Source: Mytilisepta virgata
Taxonomy: Eukaryota; Mollusca; Bivalvia; Mytilida; Mytilidae
Reading direction: 5' to 3'
Length of the DNA: 64,000 nt
Assembly: GCA_028015205.1 (NCBI GenBank)
Contig: CM051519.1
Coordinates: 86,883,539 to 86,947,538, forward strand
A program made the translations under genes and the position numbers. The notes below the pieces were generated by a model. It did not search any database. It saw only the letters and a list, made by a program, of their open reading frames with translations, and was not told the origin of the DNA. This document shows, in pieces, positions 33,600 through 45,427 of this stretch (the first letter of the stretch is position 1; each line of letters opens with the position of its first letter).

Positions 33600-33738
33600 A
33601 GGTGGCATGATGAACAGACCGCCACCATTGATGGGACGTGGTATGATGTACAGAGACCCAGGGTTTGGTAGAGGTGGAATGAGACCAAGAATGGGATATC
33701 CACCAGGATATGGCAGAGGAGGAATGAGATACCAAGGG
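33600..33738 (+). CDS. FAM120A: FAM120A-like exon 15, Arg/Gly/Met-rich
   Basis: Acceptor ATTTCAG, donor GTAAAA at 33739, phase 2 in and 0 out. Encodes RGGMMNRPPPLMGRGMMYRD and then PGFGRGGMRPRMGYPPGYGR, an RGG/RGM low-complexity segment. Vertebrate FAM120A has FGRGGRYYGRGY at the equivalent position. Likely RNA-binding and a candidate arginine-methylation region (inference). Confidence 0.9.
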
Positions 33739-34060
33739 GTAAAAAAAATAAATTTAATGTTTTGTACTAGCCATTTTTTCCTCAGGAGGTCTAAAGTCAA
33801 CAAGGAGTATAAGAACACTTTTTAACTTCAGGAATTGACAAATTTTTGAATTTGGCATATCTTTAGTCTGTCATTATGACATTATAAAGTAGTTTGGTGA
33901 AATGTAGCATGGGTTTGGACAGTCTGAAGGAAAATCTATGAATAGCATGTAACCATGCACAAAACATTGATATAATTGTTTGTTGGCTTTCATTGCTTAA
34001 AAAAAATCATTTTCAAAAATATGCTATTTGTTAGATAACAGCACAGATTTCTTTGTTCAG
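33739..34060 (+). other. Intron 15, no features
   Basis: Short AT-rich intron. Nothing else recognised. Confidence 0.4.
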
Positions 34061-34209
34061 ATGATGTCTCCAGATAGAGGTTACTACAGAGGCAGAGGGG
34101 CTGTTAGGGGTGTGAGAAAACCACAGATCAGAGTCCGACCAAGAGTAAATAAGAAAAGCAGACCAACAGTAGGAAGAGGGCGTGGAGTAACAGTTGAGAG
34201 TGAGGAAAG
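34061..34209 (+). CDS. FAM120A: FAM120A-like exon 16, basic C-terminal segment
   Basis: Acceptor GTTCAG, donor GTAATA at 34210, phase 0 in and 2 out. Encodes MMSPDRGYYRGRGAVRGVRK then PQIRVRPRVNKKSRPTVGRG and a short acidic end (VESEE). Strongly basic, with YYRGRG matching the vertebrate YYGRGY core. Confidence 0.9.
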
Positions 34210-35255
34210 GTAATATTATACGGAAGAACATTGCAAATTTGAAATTCTCATTGGTTGTTCCTGCAACACACATCTCTTTTTAACTCTCCTCTCTCAGTCC
34301 TTTTCTTTTGAAGGTTGTCTTAGTTTATGTAATCAGGATCTCCAACAGTTTCTACATCGTTGAACTTTGATTGTGTGCAAGTAATAATGCCAGAAAATTG
34401 ACACAGGAAAGACTACAATTTTTATAGCAAATATAAAAATTATGCAGTCTTTCCTGTTTTTCCAGTTGTTAAGAGTTGTGTGAGCTTCTGTCAACACTTG
34501 GGGTCTATTGTCATGCATCTAATTTTTCTTGAAAAATTTCTTACACTGAAACCAGTGTGCATATTTATCTGAAAATTGGTGTGTTTCTTGGGAGGGGGCA
34601 ATAACCAATAAAGAGTTATCCATTTTTAAAAAAGAAAAATTATGTCCCAAAACTGTTTAATATTTTAGCAGGTATTCAATATGCTGAATTTTTTTTCACC
34701 CTTTCATGAGTACTAGGGTGTAAATGTTATCTGTGTAATTTTACTCAATTTCTTTTCTTCATCACTATTCACACTTTGCACAATTATTGAATAATTATAA
34801 AAGATGTGCAACTCTTTATCTTGGAAAGATTTGATGAATTTTGTCCAATAATTTTCAGTTTGTCAGTGTTAGCTCGCCTGTTTGATTTTAATACAGTAGT
34901 TGCATGTATATTTGGCATTGCATAGAGTATTGGGTGCCTAGTTATTGTAACTTTTGTGTATTTTTCAATCGGCATTATCGAAAGTATTGTAATGACTTAA
35001 CTGAAAATTTACACCTTATAATGAAAGTTGGCCTGCAATTAGGATTTTTTTGGCTTAAAGAAATTAGTCTTTGTGTACATAAAATGCTGTGTTTGTATGG
35101 CAGAGGAAATACAAGTTATGTACAGTGGAAGTCCCTTAAACCGGCCCCTCTGAATCCTCCACAATCTGAATTCTGAATACTGGAGATGATTTCTGATCCA
35201 AAACATATATATTTCAGTCAAATACCTCTGGAAACAAGCCAAACTCTCATTCACT
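34210..35255 (+). other. Intron 16, first part; degraded AGCTCACC remnants
   Basis: Near 34475-34520 a decayed 5' AGCTCACC-type start (GTGTGAGCTTCTGTCAACAC, TTGGGGTCTATTGTC) is visible, and near 34870 a GTTAGCTCGCCTG fragment. The rest is AT-rich and unrecognised. Confidence 0.45.
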
Positions 35256-35267
35256 TCATTGACCGGC

Positions 35268-35619
35268 AACTGCCTCGGTGGTCTCGTGGTAGCGTGCTCA
35301 CCCCGAGTGCGGAAGGTCGCGGGTTTGATCCCCGGCCTGGTCAAACCAAAGACATTAAAATTGGTATTTGCTGCTTCTCCGCCAAGCACGCGCATCTAGG
35401 AGTAAGAGCAAAGACTGGGCGGCTCGGAGTCGGTATAATGTGTCCGAGTGAGGTGATATGTCTTCCTGTGGACAGTTACTTTGTGAGCTAGCACATTAAA
35501 AATCCGACTTTGCGTGTCTGTCTAGTACAAAGCAGGGATCATTTTCATTATCATAACATGTTCTCGTCCTGATATGCACCTGGTTGCCACTGGACGTTAA
35601 ACAATAATTCATTCATCCA
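35268..35619 (+). mobile_element. SINE-B, apparently full length, 12-bp TSD
   Basis: Head GCCTCGGTGGTCTCGTGGTA with B-box-like GCGGGTTTGATCCCC. The body has GACATTAAAATTGGTATTTG and TCTCCGCCAAGCACGCG, and the tail is CACTGGACGTTAAACAATAA. Flanked by TCATTGACCGGC at 35256-35267 and 35620-35631. The head resembles a tRNA with a GGTCT-GTGG A box; the parent tRNA is not certain. Confidence 0.9.
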
Positions 35620-35729
35620 TCATTGACCGGCTAATTTCTACGGTCCCATAGCTGTTCGGTTTACAGAGGTTCCACTGTATTACTGCTTTAACAAATACCT
35701 TATTGAAATATTCAATTTTGATTTTATAG

Positions 35730-35895
35730 TGGAAATGGTGACATTAAGATAGCAGTAAATGGAGACAAGGTAAATGGTGTGTACGATGATGCAGAGCAAG
35801 TATCAACGCCCACTGCCAAAGGAGTACCAGAAGGAATTCAAAGTCCAGATAGTGGCATTCATGGTGACAAGTCAACTACAGATATCACTGCCTAA
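35730..35895 (+). CDS. FAM120A: FAM120A-like exon 17, C-terminus and stop
   Basis: Acceptor TTTTATAG, phase 2 in. Encodes SGNGDIKIAVNGDKVNGVYD, an acidic Thr/Ser stretch and ...DSGIHGDKSTTDITA, stop TAA at 35893-35895. NG-rich and 'TDSG'-like text at the end echoes vertebrate FAM120A (NGxMAEE, STDSGCRR), though conservation is weak. Confidence 0.88.
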
Positions 35896-38800
35896 ATAAT
35901 GACTTACCTAGCAGAAATTAAATGTTACTGATGTACATTCAATTTTTAATGCATCATGGCCAGTTTTTTTTATTGTTTGTTGGACATTGATGGTAAATAA
36001 ATGACACTGTTAAACATCTACATGTATGTGTAATTACCTTTATTTTATGTTGATGAATTTGTTGTATTCTTTTACAGACCCAATGGCAGTTTTTACTTAA
36101 AATAACTGAAGGTGGAGTAAATGAATGTCTTCTTAAAATGCTTGTACATCATCAAATTTAGAACTTTACTTGAACAAAAACATTAATGAGAATAAAAAAC
36201 ATTAAATTAGATATCACTGGTTCTATCTTTACTCAAAAGATTAAGAAAATTGAAATATTGGATTAATCCGAGTAAACTAAATGATAGAGACTTCTCTGTT
36301 GGGTTTAATGTAATGTCAAATTCATCGGCGTAACATTTCAAACTTCCTTGTGGAAAGGTGATGTATATTTATTTCTAGACCAAGATCATGTGAAGTGATT
36401 TATTTTACTGGCTTGAATATAACCAGTTATTTATTCTGTCAGATTGATATTCATGTGTATTTAATGTTTCCAAAATTCAAATTAATATGTTTATTATAGA
36501 TTTTTTTTTAATATTAAATCCTTATTTTAAGAGTAAAATTTGTAACAATACACATGCATTTCTCTGACACAATATTTAACCAGTTATGAGATTAGTAACA
36601 TTTACTTTCTAAAATTAAACCTATGATCAGAAAGCATATTCCAGACATTAATTTTTTTTCTGTCTATTTTTCTTGTTTTTTGTTAAATTTTTTCATATAT
36701 TTACATTTTTATAATGGAATTGCTTTCTGATTAGACACTTGTTCAGACTGACTGTTGTCTCTTGTAAATTTCAGAAGTTTATCAGAGTTGACATTCAGAT
36801 GCATGTTGGTAAAGACATTGTCATAGCAATATATTTGTCTTTCAGAAATTTTTCTGTTGTTTATAGCAGGAAAAAAAAAACGTGTTGCAAACAATCTCCT
36901 TACCAACATGTAAAGAATTTGAATGATGTTTGCGACCATTGACTTTCAAATCTCATTCAAATTTTCTCTTTTTTGTTATGGCATATCTACTATTGTAGAA
37001 TTGCCTTGTTGCATTTATATTTTTTCAGATGGTTGTCTTTTGACAACATAGTCCACGGGACTAAAATGCCACAGGTAACAAACGCAGTCATGTGCAAGAT
37101 TGTTTGAAGTGATCCTGCAGTATGCATGCGACGGATGTTCAGCCAAACCTTTATTGTTTTTTGACTGCATTTTACAAAGCAGATATTTTTATAGTTTAAT
37201 ATATTTTTTATGGAAAAATCAGTCTGAGTGTTTGAAAGAAAGATTATGAAGGGAAGTAAATTTTAATATAGATTTATCAACTCTTTTTTTTTTCAGTCTA
37301 AGAATTTTTCTTGTAATTTATGAGTTGAAATGAAAAACATTTAAAGTTTGTCTGATTCTGGGGATATCTATTGACATGCAGTAAAAATCACTTTGCTGTA
37401 AAATTTAAAAAAAAAAAACTATTTTGTATGAAAAGCAATTGTAAAATGCACACAAAATATTTGTGGCCAGTTAGGTAGGACTTCTGATGGAGAGAATGTA
37501 ATAATTGATGCTCTAAAAACTAAAGTTAGGATGACTTTAAATAATTAAAGCATAGTAAAAAGTAGATTTAAGTCGTTTTAAGATAAAAGTTATTATATAA
37601 TAGGTAGAAATATTTTCATTAAGGAAAAGATAGCTTGCTTTGACAAGTATCAAAAGAACGAAGAAATGTTCATTGGTGAGTTTGTTCCTTATGGCTTGAT
37701 AATAAAAATACCAAACTATTTGAACAATACAAATAAGGTGAATTACGATGAATATGAATTTATTGATGTATATGTATATTGATACATTATAAAAATCCTT
37801 GAAATTGACAAACTTGGATTAATATAGAAAATCCTATTTTAAAAAAGAATTTGGAAGTTAAAGTGGATAAGACAAATTTATTTTGCCATGGCACTGAGAT
37901 AAATGTGTCAGGTAAATACTGTTTGAAGATAACACAAAAGGACAACTTGTTAGTTGTGGAATCCACATTTTTTCGTATTATCCAGTTCTGGAAGGATTAT
38001 TGATGCCAAGACAGTAAATAAATGGGCATAATATGCCCTCAGGTCTTGGCTTGTATATTTTTCGGGACTTAAGTGTCCTATTTTATTTTTCTATTGTAAA
38101 ATTAAACTGTACTTGTATTGATATGAAGTTAAAACATTGTATAAAATAAGTATTAAAGTTATAAATTAGATTGATATAATTGATGATTTAAGCATTACTT
38201 TTTTTGACAAAAAAAATACTTTGTGCATGATTTATATAACATTTATTAAGAAAATGCAATTTGAAGCTAGGAATTTTGTTTGACATTTGTTTTATTTTGG
38301 CCAAAAATGCTTTTGGTTCATTTTCTAAAATAAACTAAAAAGAACAATTCGTGTAAATACATTTAAGTCAACTTAATTACTAGCTTCTTTTTTTTAATGG
38401 TTCTTTTTTCACCGGTTTTTAAAATTGCAAATTGAAGGGTTTTTTTAACGGCTTGCTTGACATGGTAAATAGGAGCCATGTTTATAGTACTGAGAACAAG
38501 AAATACATCAAAATCTACAAAAATTATAAATTGTCAGAACAGTCAGTTATATCGAGTGTTTCAGGCTAAATAAAGGTAAGAAATGTTCTGACATAAGATG
38601 TATTATATGTTCTCCAAAAGGACTTTTAAAAATTGGTTATCATTATTCTCATTAAGGTTACTTCTCTTTTCATTGTTGGTATTAGAAATGGCTAAAGTGC
38701 CATCGATTCATATTTTCACTAGAAATTGGTTAACTTTTATTATGTATTATTTAGCTTGTTTGAAATATTGTTCAATGATCTATATTGTATATGAAGATAG

Positions 38801-38945
38801 GGATGTACCTGGTAATTCAGTAACTTGCTCAGAGCCTAAACAAAAAAAGGTCTGACATTATAGTTCCTGTTGCCTGCAATAAAAAAATTGTAGCTATTCA
38901 AAATGTTATTTTGGAAATGAATAAAATAAAGATTTCTAAGAGACA
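35896..38945 (+). other. FAM120A: Probable 3' UTR of the FAM120A-like gene
   Basis: Repeat-free AT-rich DNA directly after the stop. Poly(A) signal candidates AATAAA are at 35996-36001 (followed by a GT/T-rich stretch) and at 38920-38925 and 38925-38930. The absence of transposons for almost 4 kb, in a window otherwise full of them, suggests transcribed and constrained sequence. Which signal is used cannot be told from sequence. Confidence 0.5.
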
Positions 38946-40180
38946 GTGATTTTTTAATGTGATTCTTTCCATTGGTAAAATTGTATGTTTACATAAAGTA
39001 ATACAAATATTGCAAATATCACAGGCTTCAAGAGAATGGAACTGAATTAACAGTTTTACAAAAAATTAAGGAAATAAACTTGGCAATTTAATTTCTGAAA
39101 AAAGGCTATTACAAACAAAAGAAGATCAATTTTATTAGCATTCAAATAGGTTCATATCCGATGGATTTTATTCAGTAACTGTACAGAAAAGCCACATATC
39201 CAGCAAAAGTACTTGTTTCACAGTATCGAGTCATGAAAATAGTAATATGGGATCTCAGGTGAGTGAACACTATCACTGAAAAACAAAACTGGAAAATTTT
39301 CAAGAAAAAAGTCAATTTATTGAATTGGTGACCTTTATATTTGCTGGATATTTTGTCTTTTCAGAATTGTTCTGAAATAGAAATTGGTTGAGGACTGAAT
39401 TTTGTTTGAGGTAACTGAATTTAATTGCAGTTATTTCTCCATTTTAATTGTAAATACTTTTTGAATTGAAATTTGTTTACAAATAATGGAATTTCTATGT
39501 ATTTCTGATATAGTATCTTGACTAATTATGTATTCTATAAAATATTGTACTTTTCAGAATGCTTACAGTGTTAGATAATAGTAATCAATTTAATGTATTA
39601 AGTACACATGATGGCTTAAAATGAGGTTTATTGCAAAATATTCAGTTTGGGGGAATAATTTGTTTTAATATTTCATGTGAGAATGAAAAAAATATCTTTT
39701 ATCATATTAATTGTCAGGAGTGACATAAAATAAATAGAATTATCAAATAAGCTTTTGGATGTAACATATGTAGTGTTCATGGCAAAAGGGGGTTTGGAAG
39801 ACTTTCATTATGCTGAATATTTTGTAAGGGAAAAATCTCATGCTCTGTGAAATAATCTTGTTATATTGATTGAATAATATAATGATGGAATTTTAATAGG
39901 AAAAAGATGTTATAACAAATGTTAAGGGTATGGTCGATTTTAGTCCTAAATTTCCCTATCCACTGATATAACACACGATTTGATGATAAAAAGCAGAGAT
40001 GGTTAAGGTTTTGAGTTATGGCATGGACTGCAAGTTTTTGAATAAATGTTGTTTTTGTGGAATTGTTTTGTCTTCCTTTAGCACATCCAAAACGGATAAG
40101 GTCCTACGAGTTAGTTTTAGATAAAGAATAAGTAATCAGAAACAAAAAAATGTATGAAAAGCTTTGTCTATGGAATGAAT
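38946..40180 (+). other. Intergenic, no features
   Basis: AT-rich DNA without repeats or frames I recognise. The 3' UTR might extend into its first part. Confidence 0.35.
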
Positions 40181-40575
40181 TTTTATACGCCCGTAATAGA
40201 CAGAACGTATTATGGTATACCAATGTCCGTCAACACTTCGTAGTATAACTCAATTTTGCTTCAATCCATTCTCCTGAAATTTTAACACAACATTGGATTG
40301 ACAAAAGAATGCTCCTTTTCAATTTTGACAATTTTTTATTTTGTTGTTCTGAAGTTATGGGACTTAGACTTTTTTTCAAACTTTAACACATTATTACAAA
40401 TAGTGGTCTGAGGGTCTGTATACTTTTTGACGATTTCCACTTTTGTCATTCCAGAGTTATGGGACAAGGATTATCCACAAGAAAAAAGAAATTTTTCACA
40501 TGTCACGCACTAACCTCAGTACGCCTTTACCGATCTTTTTCAAACTGCCTACACAATGATATTTAGTTTACTGTT
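40181..40575 (+). repeat. TATACGCCCG-type dispersed repeat
   Basis: Begins TTTTATACGCCCGTAATAGA and GACAGAACGTATTATGG, with module text such as GTCCGTCAACACTTCG and GTTATGGGACTTAGAC. This start is one I recall from mussel genomic repeats. The copy is degraded and its right end is unclear. Confidence 0.55.
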
Positions 40576-40586
40576 AGTGTTATAAT

Positions 40587-41170
40587 TATACCCCCTGCAA
40601 ACGAAGTTTGGGGGGGTATATATGTTTCAGTCTGTCTGTTTGTTCGTCCGTCTGTCCGAAATATTTAACGTTGTCCACAATTACTATTACATTACTTGCA
40701 TGATTCTCTCGAAACTTAGAGTGTTAGATCACTATATGGAGATGTGCATATTGTCAGGAATTACTGTTTGGAAAGAAATGTAAAAGATATGACTGCTTGG
40801 ACTTGAGCAATTTTTAACAAAACTTCGTTTTATGTGTTGTCCGCAACTCTTTCTTCATTACTTGCATGATTCTCATGAAACTTAATGGAGTGTTAGATCA
40901 CTATATGGAGATATGCATATTGTCAGGAATTTCTTTTTGGACAGAAAATATAAAAGATATGGCTGATTGGACTTTGGCATTTTTTATCAAAACTTCGTTC
41001 CATATGTTGTCCGCAACTCCTCCTAATTTACTTGCATGATTCTCATGAAACTTTCAGGATTTTCTATTTGGGTGAGTAGTTTGAAAAATATGATGATTTG
41101 AACTTTGTGTAGGCTTCAAAACAGACATGTTGCTGCGGGAGGTATTAGTCCCTTTCAAGACAGTTCTAGT
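40587..41170 (+). mobile_element. ACCCCCTGC-family element, three modules
   Basis: 5' palindrome TATACCCCCTGCAAACGAAG / TTTGGGGGGGTATA. Three modules at 168-bp spacing (TTACTTGCATGATTCTC, AACTTAGAGTGTTAGATCAC, GGAGATGTGCATATTGTCAG). 3' end GGTATTAGTCCCTTTC, then AGTTCTAG followed by TT. No coding capacity. Confidence 0.85.
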
Positions 41171-41268
41171 TGTGGAAAAAATAACATGACACTTCATTTG
41201 CAAAAAAAAATCTTCATAGCTGTTGCTGGGGACAGGCATATCGTGCGCATAAGGCACAGCAGTTTATT

Positions 41269-44237
41269 AGTTCACCTGGACCAAAGGTGCTAGTGAGTTA
41301 TTGCCATCATTTGCCGTTCATCTTCATCTCTGAACTTTTACATTTTTATCTTCTCTGAAACCACTGGGCCAATTAGACCTGAACTTCTGCGATGAAATGG
41401 TCATTGGGTAGTTCCCTTTCAGAATTCTCATCACTTGTGGTCCGTCTTCGTCCGTAAACTTTTACAAAAATCTTCTCTGAAACTACTTGGCCAAATGGAA
41501 CCAAACTTAACCACAAGCATCATTAGGGTATCTAGTTTTAAAAGTATGCCCGATGACCCCGCCTGCCAACCAACATGGCTGACATGGTTAAAAATAGAAC
41601 ATAGAGATAAACTGCAGTTTTTGTCATATCTCTAAAACTAAAGCATTCAGAGCAAAACTGACAGGGTAAAAATGTTCATCAGGTCATGATCTACCTGCCA
41701 TAAAATTTTCAGACGAATCGGTCAACCCATTGTTGGTTTATTGCCCCTGAATTGTTTATTTTAAGGACATTTTGCAATTTTAGGTTATTTATCTTGAATA
41801 CTATTAATGATAAAGACAAACTGTAAACAGCAAAAATGTTCAACAAAGTTAGATCTACAAATAAGTCAACATGACCAATATCATTGAAAAGACGGTATTT
41901 GGTGTAAATTTTCCTGAAGATATCTCCTCTGAAACCGCTGGGCCATTTGGGACGAAACTTTGGTAGAATCCATGAAATTACAGAGCCAATTGGACTAAAC
42001 TTGGCAGTGATGGACCTTAGGAGGTTCTATTTCAGAACTTTGTCCGATAACCCAGCTTATGCTTATCAAGACTACCAGTGCTGGACTAAAAAATCAGCAA
42101 ATGATATTTTAAAATCACCAAAACTACTAGGGCAATTGAGACCAAGCTTCAAGGAATGATCCATGCGGTGTCCCATTTAAAATTTTTTATGGTGATCTGT
42201 TTGCCTGTGGCAGGCATCTTGGAGGCTGTCTAAGTCGCTGAGTAAAATTCTGAAAGAGAACAACTGCTGGACATTTGCTGTCATTTGTTTGGTTGCAATT
42301 GGCTCAGTGGTTTTTGTCGAGCCTGCGACTTAAGTCGCAGAAAGCTCGATATAGGGATAGTGATCCGGCGGCGGCATTAACTAACTTCTTAAAAGCTTTA
42401 TATTTTAGAAGGTGGAAGACCAGATGCTTTATATTTTGTATATAGATGCCTTTTGTTACGAAGTTTCCGTCGGTCATATGTACATTGTCCTTGACCTCAT
42501 TTTCATGGTTCAGTGACTACTTGAAAAAAAAGTTAGATTTTTTGTAATGTTTATTTCTCTCTTATTACAAGTAATAGGATAACTATATTTGGTATGTGTG
42601 TACCTTACAAGGTCCTCATCCCTGTCAGACAGTTTTCAATTGATCTCCACCCCATTTCAAGGATCAGTGAACAAGGTTAAGTTTTGGTGGTCAAGTCCAT
42701 ATCTCAGATACTATAAGCAATAGGTCTAGTATATTGGTGTATGGAAGGATTGTAAGGTGTATATGCCCAACTGGTAGGTGTCATCTGACCTTGACCTCAT
42801 TTTCATGGTTCAGTGGTTATAGTTAAGTTTTTGTGTTTTGGCCCGTTTTTCGAATACTGTATGCAATAGGTCTACTATGTTTGGTGTATGGAAGGATTGT
42901 AAGGTGTGCATTTCCAACTGACATGTCATCTGACCTTGACCTCATTTTCATGGTTCAGTGGTTATAGTTAAGTTTTTGTGTTCTGCTCTGTTTTTCGAAT
43001 ACTGTATGCAATAGGTCTGCTATATTTTATCTCATTATTTACAGCTTAAAATTTATAATGTATGTCTGATAGCATTTACTTTCATTAGAAATACACGACA
43101 GGCGAGACATTTTTGTGTGTCCACTCTTGTTTCCATATGGCCCTATGTAAAACTATGTTCTAACGACCATCTTGGATTTAAAGGATTTGGTTTCAATTGC
43201 TATGATAGTTTCAAATTAGTACTTTTTAAACATAAATTTGTCGAATATTGTTATTTTTAGTGACAATGGTAATTGCATCAAATTTGGTCATAAAAGATAA
43301 CCTCTTTCAGAATTGTGTCTGATGAAGCGGATGATCAGATGGCCGGCACAGCCGAACTTAAACATAGGACCGTATGAGAAATTCATTTAAAAATCTTGTC
43401 TGAAACTACTGAGCCAATTGCAACCACACTTAGCAACAATGGTCATTATATAGTCCCCTTTCAGAATTGTGTCCGATGAACCAAAATGTCCACCACAGCC
43501 GAACATAGTTTAACATTGGACCCTATGGGAAAATTCATTAAAAAAATCTTCTTGTCTGAAACAACTAAGCCAACTGGAACAAGACTTGGAAGCCATTGTC
43601 CTTATATGGTGGTCTTTCAGAATTATGTCCGATGACCTGGACTGTCAACCAAGATGTCCACCACAGCCAAACATAGTTTAACATTGGACCCTATGGGAAA
43701 ATTCATTAAGAAATCTTCTTGTCTGAAACTATTGAGCCAATTGGAACCAGACTTGACAGCTATGGTTCTTAGATTGTCCTCTTTCTTTCATGGAATATTT
43801 CCAATGACCTAGAATGTCAACCTAGATGGCCACCACAGCTGAACTAAGTTTAACTTAGGACCGTATGGGAAAATTCATTAAATAATCTTCTCGTCTGAAA
43901 CAACTGAGTCAATAAGAACAAGACTTGGCAGCAATGGTTCTTAGATTGTCCTCTTTCAGAATTGTGTCGGATGACAAGGACTGCCAACCGAGATGCCCCC
44001 CCCCCCCCACAGCCGAACGAAATTTAACATTTGACCCTATGGAAAATTGGAACCAAAGGTAGCAGCAATGGTCCTTAGATGGTCCTCTTTCAGACTTGTG
44101 TCCGTTCACCCAAACATGCCAAACTATCAACCATGTTGGCCACCACAGGTGAACTTTTAACCCGGTGGGAGCTGGTCACTATATATAATAGGCAATGCAC
44201 TATCAGGTGAGCGATACAGGCTCCCCGGAGCCTCTCG
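41269..44237 (+). mobile_element. AGCTCACC-family element (copy 8), rearranged and nested
   Basis: Starts AGTTCACCTGGACCAAAGG. Direct-orientation modules run to about 42180 and from 43270 to 44190. It ends GGTGAGCGATACAGGC, stem GGCTCCCCGGAGCC, CTCTCG. Between, 42185-42314 and 43130-43200 read as modules in inverted orientation, and they enclose a second element (42315-43128). An internal poly-C run is at about 43997-44006. Confidence 0.75.
42315..43128 (+). mobile_element. Nested TGTCGAGCCTGCGAC-family element
   Basis: Starts with palindrome TCGAGCCTGCGACTTAAGTC, closing with GCAGAAAGCTCGA, then ATAGGGATAGTGATCCGGCG. About four modules of ~145 bp follow (TTGACCTCATTTTCATGGTT, TTCGAATACTGTATGCAATA, GGTGTATGGAAGGATTGTAA). 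The end region CAGGCGAGACA is roughly complementary to the 5' TGTCGAGCCTG. Confidence 0.78.
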
Positions 44238-44905
44238 TATTTCTATACAGTGTTGTCATGCACCATATGCAGATGCGCAATAGGGTTTTAGAATTTTGAT
44301 GCATGTTCTAAAATTGGGGCCCACAGGGGTTGAGTTTCGAAAAACTGTCAATTTAAGCTTGTGACCTAAACTCCTCTTTCATTTTTCAATTTATGCATTT
44401 TATTTCTTTACGGTATTATCATACACAATATGCAGATGCGCCAAAAGGTTTTAGAATTTTGATTTTCAAAAATTGGTGCCCACAGGGGTCGAATTTTGAA
44501 ATGCTATCAATTTAACCTTATGACGTAAACTCGTCTTTTGATTTTCAATTTGTGCATTTTATTCCTATACATTATTGTCAAGCATCATATGCAGATGTGC
44601 CATAAGGTATTAGAATTTGTATTTTCTAAAACTGGGGCCCACAGGGATCGAAATTTGAAAATTTCAATTCATGCTTGTGACCCAGACTTCTCTTTCATTT
44701 TGCTTATATATAGTTTTGTCCTACGCTATATGTAGTTAAACAATAAGGATTTAGAATATCGATTTTTAAATCGAGGGGCCCAATCAGGTCAAATTTCAAA
44801 AATTGTAAGTCAAGTTAAGCTTGTGAACGAAGGTTTTTTATTTTTCATTAGGTTTATTGATTTAATTTCTTTATGTAATGATTGCATACTATTTTTGGAT
44901 GGAGT
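44238..44905 (+). repeat. Four ~155-bp tandem modules
   Basis: The string CATATGCAGATGCGCAATAG and relatives recurs at about 44265, 44425, 44585 and 44728 with GTTTTAGAATTTTGAT, GGGGCCCACAGGGGTTG and GCTTGTGACCTAAACTCC. It abuts the end of the previous AGCTCACC element. No ends recognised. Confidence 0.7.
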
Positions 44906-45427
44906 AAGGTTTTATATTTTTGACTATATGTAAGTGGCCCAACTACTTACAGGGATCACTGACGATTCCGAACGTACAGTTTTCTAGTTACGATTTACGA
45001 CTCGATCATCAGTTGTGCTCAAGGCCTACAATGTTCAAAACCAAAATAATAATCCAAAAAGTTGAAGAGAAATTAAGAAATTAAAAAATTCCAAAATGAC
45101 CTTAAAAAAGGCAAAACCATCAAAGGACAGAGCTATGTGCGACAGAGACATGTTAAACTCAGTGATTTTCTATACAATTTAACCTTGGGTTAAATAAGTT
45201 GAACAACTGGGCCCTCGTGAGCACTGAATAACAGCAGTAATTAATGAGCCTCTGGGCGAAGACAAAACAACCATTTCCAATTCCATTGCAGATTTATTTC
45301 GAGCGTTTTTTAACAGGAGGGTCCAGCCTGTTTTGTGAAAACCAATAAAAATTTCGAATGTGCACCCCTTATCCTCATTTTTCGTTCATCGTGGTTGGTG
45401 TGAGTTATTTTCATGCAACGTTTTTAC
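44906..45427 (+). other. Intergenic, no features
   Basis: I see no gene or recognised repeat. Confidence 0.35.

Larger units (their letters stand above)
1..35895 (+). other. FAM120A: FAM120A/B/C-like gene (3' part, 17 exons)
   Basis: Locus of a constitutive coactivator of PPAR-gamma-like protein. Vertebrates have three paralogues (A, B, C); a mollusc gene probably predates that split, so the symbol is family-level. Known for the family: FAM120A is an RNA-binding scaffold linked to Src-kinase/PI3K signalling in oxidative stress, and FAM120B is a PPAR-gamma coactivator. Seen here: 17 exons with GT-AG borders and consistent phases join into 2787 nt, 928 codons plus stop. The order is a PIN/FEN1-like N-domain (window residues 1 to about 225), a Ser/Gln/Pro-rich linker (226-345), a conserved helical middle domain (346-630) and a Gly/Arg/Met-rich C-terminus (660-875). 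The vertebrate protein is about 1100 residues and roughly 90-110 N-terminal residues are off the left edge. Whether this gene is closest to A, B or C was not tested. Confidence 0.93.

Noticed and set aside
35186..35491. 101-codon frame in FAM120 intron 16
   Set aside because: It spans a SINE-B copy with target duplications; the similar frame at 14709-14957 spans the other SINE-B.
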